Notes: generated by a model from the sequence alone, not told the origin. A stretch of DNA of 57,084 nt from Aquimarina agarivorans (GCF_000218485.1 NZ_AFPB01000022.1:1-57084); one strand, 5' to 3'. Shown: positions 36,024-44,096, numbered from the stretch's first letter. A program made the numbers and translations.

Positions 36024-36926
36024 TTGAGTGTAGTTGAAATCCAAAAAGCCAAAGTTTCTTTTGTTACCGACTTTAAGGAAATTACCAAAGTTCGTTTAGC
36101 AGTAAGCGTTGTTTTTTCTGCTATAGCAGGTTATTTACTAGCTGCCGATACGGTAATTTTTTCTGAACTATTGGTATTAACCATCGGAGGGTATTGTATG
36201 GTTGGGGCATCCAATGCATTTAATCAAATTATTGAGCGTGATTTAGATGCGTTAATGAAACGTACCCAAAATCGGCCAATCCCTTCGGGGCGCATGTCGG
36301 TCAATACGGCTTTTACTATAGCTGTTGTGCTTACGGCTATTGGTTTAAGTATGTTGTATTACTTAAATCCAAAGACCGCCATGTTTGGAGCAATTTCTAT
36401 ATTTTGTTATGTTAGTTTGTATACCCCTTTAAAAACAAAAACTCCATTAGCAGTTTTTGTAGGTGCCATACCAGGAGCAATTCCTTTTATGTTAGGTTGG
36501 GTAGCGGCTACGGGGGAGTTTGGTATTGAACCAGGTACGCTATTTATGATTCAATTTTTTTGGCAGTTTCCTCATTTTTGGGCTATTGGTTGGTTTTTGT
36601 ATGACGACTATAAAAAAGGAGGTTTTTTTATGCTTCCTACGGGAAAAAAAGATAAAACAACTGCAGTGCAGGTTATTATTTATACCATTTGGACAATAGC
36701 TTGTTCTCTTATACCGGTGTTCGGCAAAACAGGGGAATTGCACATTAGCGTTGTTTCGGGTGTTTTAGTTTTTGGTTTAGGCATGTATATGCTTAAGGAG
36801 GCAATCAATCTATATAAAGTACGTACTAGTCAAGCTGCAAAAAAGCTGATGTTAGTAAGTGTGCTTTATATAAGTGTTTTGCAAATTATATATGTAGCGG
36901 ATAAATTTATTATGCAATGGATTTAA
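36024..36926 (+). CDS. cyoE: Protoheme IX farnesyltransferase (heme O synthase)
   Basis: A 300-residue polytopic UbiA-family enzyme with about eight or nine membrane helices, attaching a farnesyl group to haem b to make haem o for terminal oxidases. The prenyl diphosphate/Mg motif is ASNAFNQIIERDLDALMKRTQNRPIPSG, and the second loop contains WFLYDDYKKGGFFMLP. The start is TTG at 36024, giving MSVVEIQKAK; no upstream ATG fits. It overlaps the following cox3-type gene by 10 bp, the head of a four-gene oxidase operon. Confidence 0.95.
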   Translation: MSVVEIQKAKVSFVTDFKEITKVRLAVSVVFSAIAGYLLAADTVIFSELLVLTIGGYCMVGASNAFNQIIERDLDALMKRTQNRPIPSGRMSVNTAFTIAVVLTAIGLSMLYYLNPKTAMFGAISIFCYVSLYTPLKTKTPLAVFVGAIPGAIPFMLGWVAATGEFGIEPGTLFMIQFFWQFPHFWAIGWFLYDDYKKGGFFMLPTGKKDKTTAVQVIIYTIWTIACSLIPVFGKTGELHISVVSGVLVFGLGMYMLKEAINLYKVRTSQAAKKLMLVSVLYISVLQIIYVADKFIMQWI

Positions 36927-37498
36927 CAGAAGGAACATTTAAGGAGAAAAATGAGCGTGCCAAAGTGAGCATGATGTGGTTTGCAATGATTAGTATGTTT
37001 ATGACATTTGCAGGGCTATTGAGTGCGTACATTGTGAGTAGCAAACGTGAGGATTGGTTAATAGATTTTGAATTGCCAAACGTATTTGTTGTAAGTTTAG
37101 CCACTATATTTTTAAGTAGTGTGTGTTTTCATTTGGCCAAAAAGTCGATTATAAATGAGAACAATCAGTTAGCGACAATAATGCTATTGGCCACATTTAT
37201 AACTGGTGGATTATTCATTTGGCTGCAATTTAAAGGTTTTGGCGAGATTTTGAATTTGAATTTGCACCCAACAGGTGGAGCATCAAATGTAAAAACGTCA
37301 TTTATTTACATTATTGTTTTTGTACATTTATTGCATATAATTGGTGGTTTGTTGGTACTTACGGTAACCATTATGAATCACTTGAAAAATAAATACAATA
37401 AAAACAATCACTTAGGGATTACTTTGGCAGGAATGTACTGGCATTTTGTGGACGTACTTTGGGTATGTCTCTTTTGCTTTTTATATTTCATGAGATAA
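36917..37498 (+). CDS. ctaE: Cytochrome c oxidase subunit III (short form)
   Basis: A 193-residue heme-copper oxidase subunit III with about five membrane helices. It starts MDLTEGTFKEKNERAKVSMMWFAMISMFMTFAGLLSAYIV, and the C-terminal LAGMYWHFVDVLWVCLFCFLY is the subunit III signature. This short form regularly sits next to a second, longer subunit III gene in flavobacteria, as here. It overlaps cyoE by 10 bp. Confidence 0.93.
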   Translation: MDLTEGTFKEKNERAKVSMMWFAMISMFMTFAGLLSAYIVSSKREDWLIDFELPNVFVVSLATIFLSSVCFHLAKKSIINENNQLATIMLLATFITGGLFIWLQFKGFGEILNLNLHPTGGASNVKTSFIYIIVFVHLLHIIGGLLVLTVTIMNHLKNKYNKNNHLGITLAGMYWHFVDVLWVCLFCFLYFMR

Positions 37499-37508
37499 TA
37501 AAATTCCT

Positions 37509-37516
37509 TACTTTTG
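37509..37516 (+). promoter_or_regulatory. Possible internal promoter -7 box (TACTTTTG)
   Basis: A perfect TAnnTTTG in the 54-bp spacer between the two subunit III genes, 36 bases before the second. No -33 partner is obvious, so this is tentative. Confidence 0.3.
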
Positions 37517-37552
37517 TCGAATAATAAACTAATATAACTAGTAAAATTACTT

Positions 37553-38533
37553 ATGGATACAACTGTTATTAAAACAGGTACTGAAGGTAACGCTTGGGGC
37601 GGCGATAGTCAGCCGTTAAAAGTGAGCTACGGTAAAATGATGATGTGGTTTTTCATATTGTCTGATGCCTTAACATTTTCAGGATTTTTAGCCGCTTATG
37701 GTTTTTCGCGCTTTAAGTTTATAAATTCATGGCCAATTGCTGATGAGGTATTTAATCACTTTCCTTTTTTACATGGAGTGGATGCGCCAATGTATTATGT
37801 GGCTTTAATGACGTTTATCTTAATTTTCTCTTCTGTAACTATGGTATTAGCCGTGGATGCGGGACATCAAATGAAAAAGAATAAAGTAGTTATTTACATG
37901 TTCTTAACCATTATTGGGGGTATCATTTTTGTTGGTTCTCAAGCTTGGGAATGGAAAAATTTTATCAAAGGAGAGTACGGTGCAGTAGAAACTAAAGGTG
38001 GTCAAATTTTACAGTTTGTAGATAAAGATGGACACAGAGTTAAATTGTCTGATTTCGTTACTGCGGCTCCTATTGTAAGAGAGCAACACCAAAATAAAAA
38101 CGGAATTTGGTTTTACGGAGAAAAAGAATTGCCAACTTATACGGTAGATGATGTAGTTAGCGGTTTTAAAAAACGTTCTGATTTGTTAATAAGAACTCAA
38201 ATATTAACCGAAGATGGCAAAAAGACAGTGTTGTCCAGAGAAGCTTCAATGGATAAACTGACTAATAGTGTAGTGGGAGTAGTTGAAGGGGCTAACTTAA
38301 TTAAAAACGAGTATGGAAGTACTTTGTTTGCAAACTTCTTTTTCTTTATTACAGGATTTCACGGATTTCATGTATTTTCAGGGATTGTGCTTAATATTAT
38401 TATATTTTTTAATGTATTAATGGGTACTTATGAAAAGCGAAAAAGCTACGAAATGGTTGAAAAAGTTGGTTTATATTGGCACTTTGTCGATCTAGTTTGG
38501 GTATTTGTATTTACATTCTTCTACCTAGTTTAA
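37553..38533 (+). CDS. ctaE: Cytochrome c oxidase subunit III (long form with soluble insertion)
   Basis: A 326-residue subunit III paralogue. Membrane helices resemble the short form (KMMMWFFILSDALTFSGFLAAYGF near the start, ITGFHGFHVFSGIVLN and LYWHFVDLVWVFVFTFFYLV at the end). A hydrophilic insertion of ~100 residues (about 145-250, QFVDKDGHRVKL...SREASMDKL) separates the helices and probably faces the periplasm. The extra domain is typical of the longer paralogue in Bacteroidota aa3/caa3-type oxidases. Confidence 0.93.
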   Translation: MDTTVIKTGTEGNAWGGDSQPLKVSYGKMMMWFFILSDALTFSGFLAAYGFSRFKFINSWPIADEVFNHFPFLHGVDAPMYYVALMTFILIFSSVTMVLAVDAGHQMKKNKVVIYMFLTIIGGIIFVGSQAWEWKNFIKGEYGAVETKGGQILQFVDKDGHRVKLSDFVTAAPIVREQHQNKNGIWFYGEKELPTYTVDDVVSGFKKRSDLLIRTQILTEDGKKTVLSREASMDKLTNSVVGVVEGANLIKNEYGSTLFANFFFFITGFHGFHVFSGIVLNIIIFFNVLMGTYEKRKSYEMVEKVGLYWHFVDLVWVFVFTFFYLV

Positions 38534-38559
38534 TTGTTAAAGTTTTAAGTAAAGTAAAA

Positions 38560-38916
38560 ATGGCACACGAAGTAGGACACCACGAATCGAATACCAAAAG
38601 AATTTGGAAAGTATTCACTATTTTATCAATAGTAACTATTGTAGAAGTGATATTGGGAATTATTAAACCAGAAGCGTTGAATGCAAAAGTTGCATTTATG
38701 AAATTGCTAAACTGGATTTTTATAATACTAACGTTATACAAGGCGTACTTAATTACATGGGCATTTATGCACATGGAAGGTGAAACAAAAGGATTGCGTA
38801 GATCTGTTGTTTGGACAGGGATTTTTTTAATATGTTACTTAATGTTTATTTTGTTAACCGAAGGGGATTACGTTTTTGAAGTATATAAAAATGGATATAA
38901 AAGCTGGGATTTTTAA
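38560..38916 (+). CDS. ctaF: Cytochrome c oxidase subunit IV-type protein
   Basis: A 118-residue protein with a His-rich N-terminus (MAHEVGHHESNTKRIWKVF) and three membrane helices, of the prokaryotic cytochrome c oxidase subunit IV type. The start at 38560 is preferred over an in-frame upstream ATG at 38476, because the upstream 28 residues overlap the end of the subunit III gene in another frame and the MAHE start is the one seen in relatives. It is the last gene of the operon, with a perfect terminator 22 bp downstream. Confidence 0.88.
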   Translation: MAHEVGHHESNTKRIWKVFTILSIVTIVEVILGIIKPEALNAKVAFMKLLNWIFIILTLYKAYLITWAFMHMEGETKGLRRSVVWTGIFLICYLMFILLTEGDYVFEVYKNGYKSWDF

Positions 38917-38937
38917 TACAACAGTTTTGGAAAATAG

Positions 38938-38966
38938 AAAAAAGCTACCCTTGAGGTAGCTTTTTT
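38938..38966 (+). terminator. Terminator of the oxidase operon
   Basis: A perfect stem AAAAAAGCTACC / GGTAGCTTTTTT with a 5-base loop, ending in T6. It could also stop the convergent S24 regulator transcript. Confidence 0.92.
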
Positions 38967-39013
38967 ATGAATATAATGTTCGATATGGTATCAGTTGGGG
39001 TTTATAAAAATTA

Positions 39014-39784
39014 CTATTTATTTTTTAACGAATTCACTTCACTTGTTAATCGCTGCATAGCTAGCTGTAATTCATGAATGGTTGCAGTTTCACCAATGGA
39101 GTGAATATCAAAACTAAGTTTGCTAGTCACTTCCCATACTTCCTGTATTTCATGACTATCAATAGTGATTTTAGGGTACGAAGGATTTAAAGAAATTAAT
39201 TCTACTAAACTGCTACCTGGTTGTTTGTGTAGTTCCTTAACTAAAATACTGTCTTTTAAAACCACTACACAAATGCGTTTATTACTCAAATCATTGAGTG
39301 TGTCCATGCCTTTAGCGATCACCCATTCATTTGGTTTTAAATTGGGATACATACTGTCTCCTTGTACTTGAAAACCTCTGAATGAGGCATTCCTATACTG
39401 GGGTAAGGGAAAATCAAAAGCGGGTAATTCGGTAAACCAATGCCTGTCCTGAATATTGGTGGGATATCCAGCAGCAGCTTTAGCGTCTACAAGCACCATA
39501 TTTTCATTTTTTTCTGAATTTAATGTGATTACTTTAGGAGTAACATCAGCTTGTAAGGCATTCATATTTTTAATGGCGCTAAAACCATAAAGCCATAATG
39601 GGTTAATATTACATTGTTGGATTAATTTTACGAGAGTATAACCAGTTATTTTTGTTCGACCACGTTCTATATCAGCAATATTGTTTTTAATGTCTAGTAA
39701 CCCGGCAAATTCTTTTTGCGTAGCACCATTGTTTTTTCTTATTTGTTTGAATCGTTTTGCTGCAATAGTATTTGAGTCTTCCAT
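39014..39784 (-). CDS. XRE/S24 LexA-like repressor with intact catalytic dyad
   Basis: A 256-residue regulator with an N-terminal helix-turn-helix (about 8-62), a possible Ala105-Gly106 cleavage site (AKAAAGYP), the S24 serine at Ser144 (QGDSMYP) and Lys183 (LVKELH), and a C-terminal coiled tail (LQLAMQRLTSEVNSLKNK) that may help oligomerisation. This is the layout of LexA/CI-like repressors that self-cleave on a stress signal. A -33/-7 pair lies immediately upstream (TTTGG at 39814-39818 and TATTTTTG at 39789-39796, both on the minus strand), with a 13-bp palindrome between them, which suggests autoregulation. The -7 box ends 4 bases before the ATG, so the mRNA should be leaderless or nearly so. 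Confidence 0.88.
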   Translation of the reverse strand: MEDSNTIAAKRFKQIRKNNGATQKEFAGLLDIKNNIADIERGRTKITGYTLVKLIQQCNINPLWLYGFSAIKNMNALQADVTPKVITLNSEKNENMVLVDAKAAAGYPTNIQDRHWFTELPAFDFPLPQYRNASFRGFQVQGDSMYPNLKPNEWVIAKGMDTLNDLSNKRICVVVLKDSILVKELHKQPGSSLVELISLNPSYPKITIDSHEIQEVWEVTSKLSFDIHSIGETATIHELQLAMQRLTSEVNSLKNK

Positions 39785-39891
39785 AAGTCAAAAATACTAA
39801 AAATGGATTAAATCCAAATAGAATACGATTTAAGTTTTAAATTGGAAATAATCCATATATTTGTAATATTTCCAATTCATGTTATTTAATT
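39785..39891. promoter_or_regulatory. Divergent promoters with two 13-bp operator palindromes
   Basis: TGGATTAAATCCA (39804-39816) lies between the -33 and -7 boxes of the S24 regulator. TGGAAATAATCCA (39843-39855) abuts the -7 box TATATTTG (39856-39863) of the gene at 39892. Their starts are 39 bp apart. A third, weaker inverted half-match (TTCCAA near 39870-39875) completes a larger inverted repeat ATTGGAAAT / ATTTCCAAT. The arrangement predicts one repressor controlling both genes. Confidence 0.7.
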
Positions 39892-40251
39892 ATGTCAACT
39901 ACTATTCCATTTACTACCACAAAACATAAGATCAAATATGCATTAAATAGTTTATCTGAGGCTTCCGTAAAATTGGAAAATAGGATAAAAGCAAGCGAGC
40001 TGGCTGACTTTGATATCAAGAAAAATAGTGAGATTGATATATTTAATTTTGATTTCTTTTCAGAAAAATTAAAATTGGGAATTCAATTGGGTTCATTTTC
40101 ATTTACTAATGATGATTTGGAAAGTAATGAGGAAATGAAATTGGTCCATATTCCTAAATTAGGGTTACAAGTATTAAAGGTAAGCGACTATCAAGTGTTG
40201 ATTGATAGTGACCAAATAATTCGTTATTTAAAACTAGTTGTTAATAACTAA
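39892..40251 (+). CDS. Hypothetical protein divergent from the S24 repressor
   Basis: A 119-residue soluble protein, with no signal peptide or membrane segment, that I do not recognise. It has an N-terminal helix-rich part (KHKIKYALNSLSEASVKLENRIKAS), a central Asp/Glu-Phe stretch (EIDIFNFDFFSEKLKLGIQLGSFSF) and two final beta strands (LVHIPKLGLQVLKVSDYQVL). Its promoter abuts an operator-like palindrome shared with the S24 repressor, so it is probably part of that regulator's stress-induced regulon (inference). No phage genes adjoin it. Confidence 0.6.
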   Translation: MSTTIPFTTTKHKIKYALNSLSEASVKLENRIKASELADFDIKKNSEIDIFNFDFFSEKLKLGIQLGSFSFTNDDLESNEEMKLVHIPKLGLQVLKVSDYQVLIDSDQIIRYLKLVVNN

Positions 40252-40390
40252 AACCAATACTGCGAGGGTATATTGAGTTTAATAAAATGAATTTTTTGTT
40301 TTAGTCATGTATTTTGAAGACTAATTTAGTTTTTGATAGATAATATAGGTTTTTTTAACCTTGTGTTAATTTTTTGGTTTTTAAAAATAC

Positions 40391-40398
40391 TATATTTG
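40391..40398 (+). promoter_or_regulatory. -7 promoter box (TATATTTG) for the repeat lipoprotein gene
   Basis: A perfect TAnnTTTG 27 bases before the ATG at 40426. The upstream TTTTTTGG tract is only 14 bases away, short for a -33 element. Confidence 0.5.
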
Positions 40399-40425
40399 AT
40401 AAACTAATATCTAACACTTACCCTA

Positions 40426-40944
40426 ATGAAAAAATTAATTTTAGGATTAGCGGCATTATCTTTAATGTTTGCTACCTCATGTAGAGAAACGGCAAAGAAT
40501 GCCGAAGAAGCTGCTAACGATGCAGGTAATGCAGTTGAAAATGCAGCTAATGCGACTAAAGAAGCTACGGGAAATGCAGTTGATGCCGCTGGAAACGCTA
40601 TTGAAAATGCAGCAGATGCAACTAAAGATGCAGCAGGCAATGCAGTTGATGCGGCTGGTAACGCATTGGATTCAGCTAAAGATGCTGCAGGCAACGCTGT
40701 TGATGCTGCTGGTAATGCAGTAAATTCCGCAAAAGACGCAGCTGGTAATGCAGCGAATTCAGCAAAAGATGCAACTAATAATGCAGTGAATTCGGCAAAA
40801 GATGCAGCAGGGAATGCTGTTGATGCTACTAAAAATGCTGCAAGTAATGCGGCAAATTCTGCAAAAAATGCAACCAACAATGCAGTTGATGCTACAAAAA
40901 AAGCAGCAAATGATGCCGCTAAAAAAATAAAACACGATCACTAG
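40426..40944 (+). CDS. Lipoprotein of 11-residue repeats (LEA/apolipoprotein-like helix)
   Basis: A 172-residue protein with a lipoprotein signal (MKKLILGLAALSLMFATSC, lipid Cys at 19). A long Ala/Asn/Asp/Lys-rich repeat domain follows and ends KKIKHDH. From about residue 67 the sequence falls into an 11-residue period with consensus SAKDAAGNAVD and variants SAKDATNNAVN and ATKNAASNAAN. This undecad pattern predicts a long amphipathic right-handed helical structure as in group-3 LEA proteins and YtxH-like proteins. It probably sits in the periplasm anchored to a membrane and may protect membranes or proteins during desiccation, freezing or salt stress (inference). Repetition of GCNGCN-type codons opens long frames on the other strand, which I regard as artefacts. 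Confidence 0.85.
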   Translation: MKKLILGLAALSLMFATSCRETAKNAEEAANDAGNAVENAANATKEATGNAVDAAGNAIENAADATKDAAGNAVDAAGNALDSAKDAAGNAVDAAGNAVNSAKDAAGNAANSAKDATNNAVNSAKDAAGNAVDATKNAASNAANSAKNATNNAVDATKKAANDAAKKIKHDH

Positions 40945-40969
40945 TATTGTGAGATAATTGTTAAAGAGT

Positions 40970-41003
40970 AAAAAAAGACTAGTATTTAAACTAGTTTTTT
41001 TTT
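40970..41003. terminator. Bidirectional terminator between the repeat lipoprotein and mgsA
   Basis: Stem AAAAAGACTAGT / ACTAGTTTTTTT with one G-T pair and a 6-base loop, flanked by A- and T-tracts. It serves two convergent genes. Confidence 0.85.
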
Positions 41004-41028
41004 GCTTTGTTAGTAATGATATTGCTAT

Positions 41029-41397
41029 TTAGATTTCTGAACCTTTGAGTAATAAACTTGCGGTTGCAGGGTTTGTGGCTAAAGGCACATCATAAACGTC
41101 ACATAAACGCATCAGCATAAAAATATCGGGCTCATGAGGGTGTTTTGCTAAAGGATCCCTAAAAAACAGTACCATATCTACTTTATCTTCAGCGACCAAA
41201 GCGGCTATTTGCGCATCGCCACCTAAAGGTCCTGATTTAAGTGCATTCACTGTAAATCCAGCCTTTATGGCCTTTTGTCCAGTAGTTCCAGTAGATATTA
41301 AGTCTACGTTTTTTTTAATAAGTATTTGTTTGTGGGTATTCAAAAACTGAACCATTTCAGCCTTTTTGCCATCGTGTGCTATAATTGCTATAGTCAT
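41029..41397 (-). CDS. mgsA: Methylglyoxal synthase
   Basis: A 122-residue enzyme converting dihydroxyacetone phosphate to methylglyoxal and phosphate, a bypass that relieves sugar-phosphate build-up. Active-site segments are clear: IAIIAHDGKK, the phosphate-binding STGTTG, SGPLGGDAQI with the catalytic Asp, and FFRDPLAKHPHEPDI. The start is placed at the ATG at 41397 (MTIAIIAHD); the in-frame TTG at 41403 overlaps a -7 box (41401-41408). The length is slightly below the E. coli enzyme, normal for the short form. Confidence 0.95.
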   Translation of the reverse strand: MTIAIIAHDGKKAEMVQFLNTHKQILIKKNVDLISTGTTGQKAIKAGFTVNALKSGPLGGDAQIAALVAEDKVDMVLFFRDPLAKHPHEPDIFMLMRLCDVYDVPLATNPATASLLLKGSEI

Positions 41398-41400
41398 GTT

Positions 41401-41408
41401 CAAATTTA
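41401..41408 (-). promoter_or_regulatory. -7 promoter box (TAAATTTG) for mgsA
   Basis: A perfect TAnnTTTG on the minus strand ending only 3 bases before the mgsA ATG, implying a leaderless transcript. No -33 box was found. Confidence 0.4.
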
Positions 41409-41428
41409 TTAAAAACTAAAATTTTGTA

Positions 41429-41917
41429 TTATAAGGGTAAAATGCGTTTTGCATATCTGAATGATTTTGCCCAGTATTTGCTGTTTAGTGATGATTCTAT
41501 AACGCCTTTTGAACTACTTGAGTGTATGAAAAAAATGGTGCCACCACTTACTTTTGACACTACACCAACATGGTTTATTTTTTTAAAAGATTTGCCTGTT
41601 TTAAAAAAAATAAGATCTCCTTTTTTAATTTGTTGTTTTTTAACGGGTCTTCCTTTTGTGGACATGGCAGCTGAAGTTCTGGGTAGTACGATATTTTCTT
41701 TAGCAAATGAGGTGTACACCAAACCAGAGCAATCCATACCTCGCTTAGTGGTGCCGCCGTATTTATAGCGCGTTCCTATAAAACCTTTGGCATGATGTAC
41801 TACACGAAGGGCTTTTGGGCTTGCTGATTTTCGATATGTAGAAGGACTTTTTTTTAATACCCCGCAGGATACTAATGAGAATATTAAAACTATTGAGACT
41901 AAAACTTTTTTTATCAT
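41429..41917 (-). CDS. NlpC/P60-family cell-wall peptidase lipoprotein
   Basis: A 162-residue lipoprotein (signal MIKKVLVSIVLIFSLVSC, lipid Cys18) with an NlpC/P60 catalytic domain: Cys63 in MDCSGLVYTSF, His116 in INHVGVVSK and a third polar residue, His132, in FFIHSSSSKGV. Such enzymes cleave peptide bonds in peptidoglycan stems. The length matches small Spr/NlpC-type proteins. The ATG overlaps the lpxB stop by 4 bp, so it is translationally coupled to lpxB. Confidence 0.92.
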   Translation of the reverse strand: MIKKVLVSIVLIFSLVSCGVLKKSPSTYRKSASPKALRVVHHAKGFIGTRYKYGGTTKRGMDCSGLVYTSFAKENIVLPRTSAAMSTKGRPVKKQQIKKGDLIFFKTGKSFKKINHVGVVSKVSGGTIFFIHSSSSKGVIESSLNSKYWAKSFRYAKRILPL

Positions 41918-43023
41918 TGCAACGTTTTAATGATTAATTCAGCTGTTTTTTTACTGGCTCCAGTGCTTCCAAGTTTTAACTCTAAATCATAATAATCTAA
42001 AAACAATGAAGTTCTTTTTTGTTGGTCGGAGATCACGTCAAATTCTTTTTTTATATTTTCAGCAGTAAAGTCATCCTGAATTAATTCTTTTACCACTGGT
42101 TTGTCCATTACCAAATTAACTAAGGAAATATACTTGAGTTTTATAATTCTTTTCGCAATAGCATAAGAAATAGCACTACCTTTGTAGCAAACTACTTGTG
42201 GAACTTTAAAAAGCGCAGTTTCCAAAGTGGCTGTACCTGAAGTTACTAATGCGGAATAGGCAACACTCAAAATTTCGTACGTACGATTTTGAATTAATGT
42301 AACTGGTTTTTTGCCAATAATGGCTTTGTAAAATGAGGCCTCATGACTTGGAGCACCGGCAATTACAAATTGAAATTGTGGATAAAGATCAGGAAGTGTT
42401 AACATAGTTTGTAGCATTTTAGTTATTTCTTGTTTTCTGCTACCTGGCAATAAGGCTACAATAGGGCGCTCATCTAAATTAAAAGCTTTTTTAAACTTTT
42501 TGGAATTTATTTTAGGAAAATTAGCAATGGCATCAATTAAAGGGTGTCCTACGTAGTTTACTTTGTAGTCATATGAATCATAAAAAACCTTAACAAAAGG
42601 AAGGATAACGTACATATGATCAATAGTTGCTTTAATAGTTTTAACCCTGCCAGAGCGAGATGCCCAAACTTGGGGGCTAATATAATAGTGAGTTTGATAG
42701 CCTTTAGGTTTTGCCCATTTTGCGATTCTTAAATTAAAACCCGAATTGTCAATAAAAATAAGCGCATCTGGATTAAAAAAATCAATATCTTTTTTACAGA
42801 ATTTAAGTAACCCTAAAATTTTAAAAATATTTTTTAAAATTTCAGTAAATCCCATAAAGGCACGCTCTTTATAATGTTTTACCAAAGTACCACCTGCGGC
42901 CTTCATTAAATCGCCTCCCCAACACCTAATGTTAGCGGATGGATCTTTCTTTTTTAATTTTTTAATTAAATTAGCACCATGCAAATCTCCTGAAGCTTCC
43001 CCTGCGATAATATAGTACTTCAT
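41914..43023 (-). CDS. lpxB: Lipid-A-disaccharide synthase
   Basis: A 369-residue GT19 enzyme that joins UDP-diacylglucosamine and lipid X to form the lipid A disaccharide at the inner face of the inner membrane. Clear family segments are YYIIAGEASGDLHGANLIKKL, AFMGFTEIL, FIDNSGFNLRIAKWAK, HYYISPQVWASRSGR, LPGSRKQEI and ALVTSGTATLETALFKVPQVV. The length is normal. It sits in a surE-small membrane protein-lpxB-NlpC run, a flavobacterial arrangement. Confidence 0.96.
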   Translation of the reverse strand: MKYYIIAGEASGDLHGANLIKKLKKKDPSANIRCWGGDLMKAAGGTLVKHYKERAFMGFTEILKNIFKILGLLKFCKKDIDFFNPDALIFIDNSGFNLRIAKWAKPKGYQTHYYISPQVWASRSGRVKTIKATIDHMYVILPFVKVFYDSYDYKVNYVGHPLIDAIANFPKINSKKFKKAFNLDERPIVALLPGSRKQEITKMLQTMLTLPDLYPQFQFVIAGAPSHEASFYKAIIGKKPVTLIQNRTYEILSVAYSALVTSGTATLETALFKVPQVVCYKGSAISYAIAKRIIKLKYISLVNLVMDKPVVKELIQDDFTAENIKKEFDVISDQQKRTSLFLDYYDLELKLGSTGASKKTAELIIKTLQ

Positions 43024-43030
43024 ACAAACG

Positions 43031-43321
43031 TTAGCTTAACTTTTTATAAACAATAAACATGGCTACTATTAATGTGGCAATAATTACACCACGTGCCTGA
43101 TAATTCTTGTGTTGTTTTAAAAACAAGAAAAAAGCGGGAATATTCAGTAACGCTCCTGCAGCTAAAATTGCGCCAATTAAGTTTTCTTCAAAGGCAGCTT
43201 CAATAGTTGTTTTTATACTCATGTTTGAAAAACCAACTATCCAAAGAACACTTCCCACGGCAGTGGCTATAAACCCAACAATTACTCCGATTAATACAGG
43301 TTTTATAGTGTATTTATTCAT
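43031..43321 (-). CDS. Small three-helix membrane protein between surE and lpxB
   Basis: A 96-residue integral membrane protein with three hydrophobic segments (about 8-30, 45-66 and 75-92) and a short basic end (YKKLS). I do not recognise a named family, though a gene of this size is commonly found between surE and lpxB in flavobacteria. It overlaps the surE stop by 8 bp and is followed by lpxB after 7 bp, so it is part of that operon. A role in envelope biogenesis is suggested only by position. Confidence 0.75.
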   Translation of the reverse strand: MNKYTIKPVLIGVIVGFIATAVGSVLWIVGFSNMSIKTTIEAAFEENLIGAILAAGALLNIPAFFLFLKQHKNYQARGVIIATLIVAMFIVYKKLS

Positions 43322-44096
43322 TTAAATTCCAAGTATTTAATTCCTGAATGTAGTGATGTGCCGTTAAATCAAACTGGGTAGGTACTACCGAAACATATCC
43401 ATTTGCGAGCGCCCATTCATCTGTGTCTTCGCCTTTATCTTCGTTTACAAATTTACCAGTTAACCAGTAATATTCCCTTCCCATAGGACTGGTACGTTTG
43501 TCAAATTCTTCTTCCCAATGTGCATTAGCTTGCCTACAAACTTTTATTCCTTTTATTTGCGATGCTTGCAGTTTAGGAATGTTCACGTTTAACACTACAC
43601 CTTTTGACAAACCATTTTCAAACACTTGATTAACAATGGTTAAAATAAATTCCTTGCAGTGACTAAAGTCTGCCTTCATGCTATAATCAAGTAATGAAAA
43701 ACCAATTGCAGGAATACCCTCAATACCGGCTTCCACAGCAGCACTCATTGTGCCAGAGTAAATTACATTTATGGCAGCATTGGAGCCGTGATTAATTCCG
43801 CTTACGCAAAGATCGGGTTTGCGTTTTAAAATTTCATGCGTTGCCATTTTTACGCAATCAACAGGAGTGCCTGAACAGCTGTATTCTTCCTGCGGAGCAT
43901 CGGTATCAATGCTAGTTTTATCGCAATATAAAGTTTCGCTTATTGTTATGGCATGACCTTTTGCACTTTGAGGACTATCAGGCGCCACTACTAAAACATC
44001 GCCAATGGTATTCATAATTGAAATTAAAGTACGAATTCCTGGAGCAGTAATACCATCATCATTTGTTACCAGTATTAAAGGTCTTTTTTTTGTCAT
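43314..44096 (-). CDS. surE: 5'/3'-nucleotidase SurE
   Basis: A 260-residue metal-dependent nucleoside monophosphate phosphatase. The catalytic Asp pair is in LVTNDDGITAPGI (residues 8-20), SGTPVDCVKMA and SGINHGSNAAINVIYSGTMSAAVEA complete the active site, and the C-terminal dimer extension contains DEWALANGYVSVVPTQFDLTAH. The length is normal. It is the first gene of the surE-lpxB-NlpC operon and is divergent from prc across 418 bp. Confidence 0.96.
   Translation of the reverse strand: MTKKRPLILVTNDDGITAPGIRTLISIMNTIGDVLVVAPDSPQSAKGHAITISETLYCDKTSIDTDAPQEEYSCSGTPVDCVKMATHEILKRKPDLCVSGINHGSNAAINVIYSGTMSAAVEAGIEGIPAIGFSLLDYSMKADFSHCKEFILTIVNQVFENGLSKGVVLNVNIPKLQASQIKGIKVCRQANAHWEEEFDKRTSPMGREYYWLTGKFVNEDKGEDTDEWALANGYVSVVPTQFDLTAHHYIQELNTWNLNE

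Noticed and set aside
38476..38559. Upstream start for the subunit IV gene
   Set aside because: The extra 28 residues overlap the subunit III end in another frame and lack conservation; the MAHE start fits the family.
40404..40880. Minus-strand 158-codon frame opposite the repeat lipoprotein
   Set aside because: Ala/Ser-rich mirror of the repeated GCN codons; no signal or family, while the plus strand has a clear lipoprotein signal and promoter box.
41424..41768. Plus-strand 114-codon frame opposite the NlpC/P60 gene
   Set aside because: The minus strand carries a complete catalytic domain and lipobox; the plus frame has no recognisable features.
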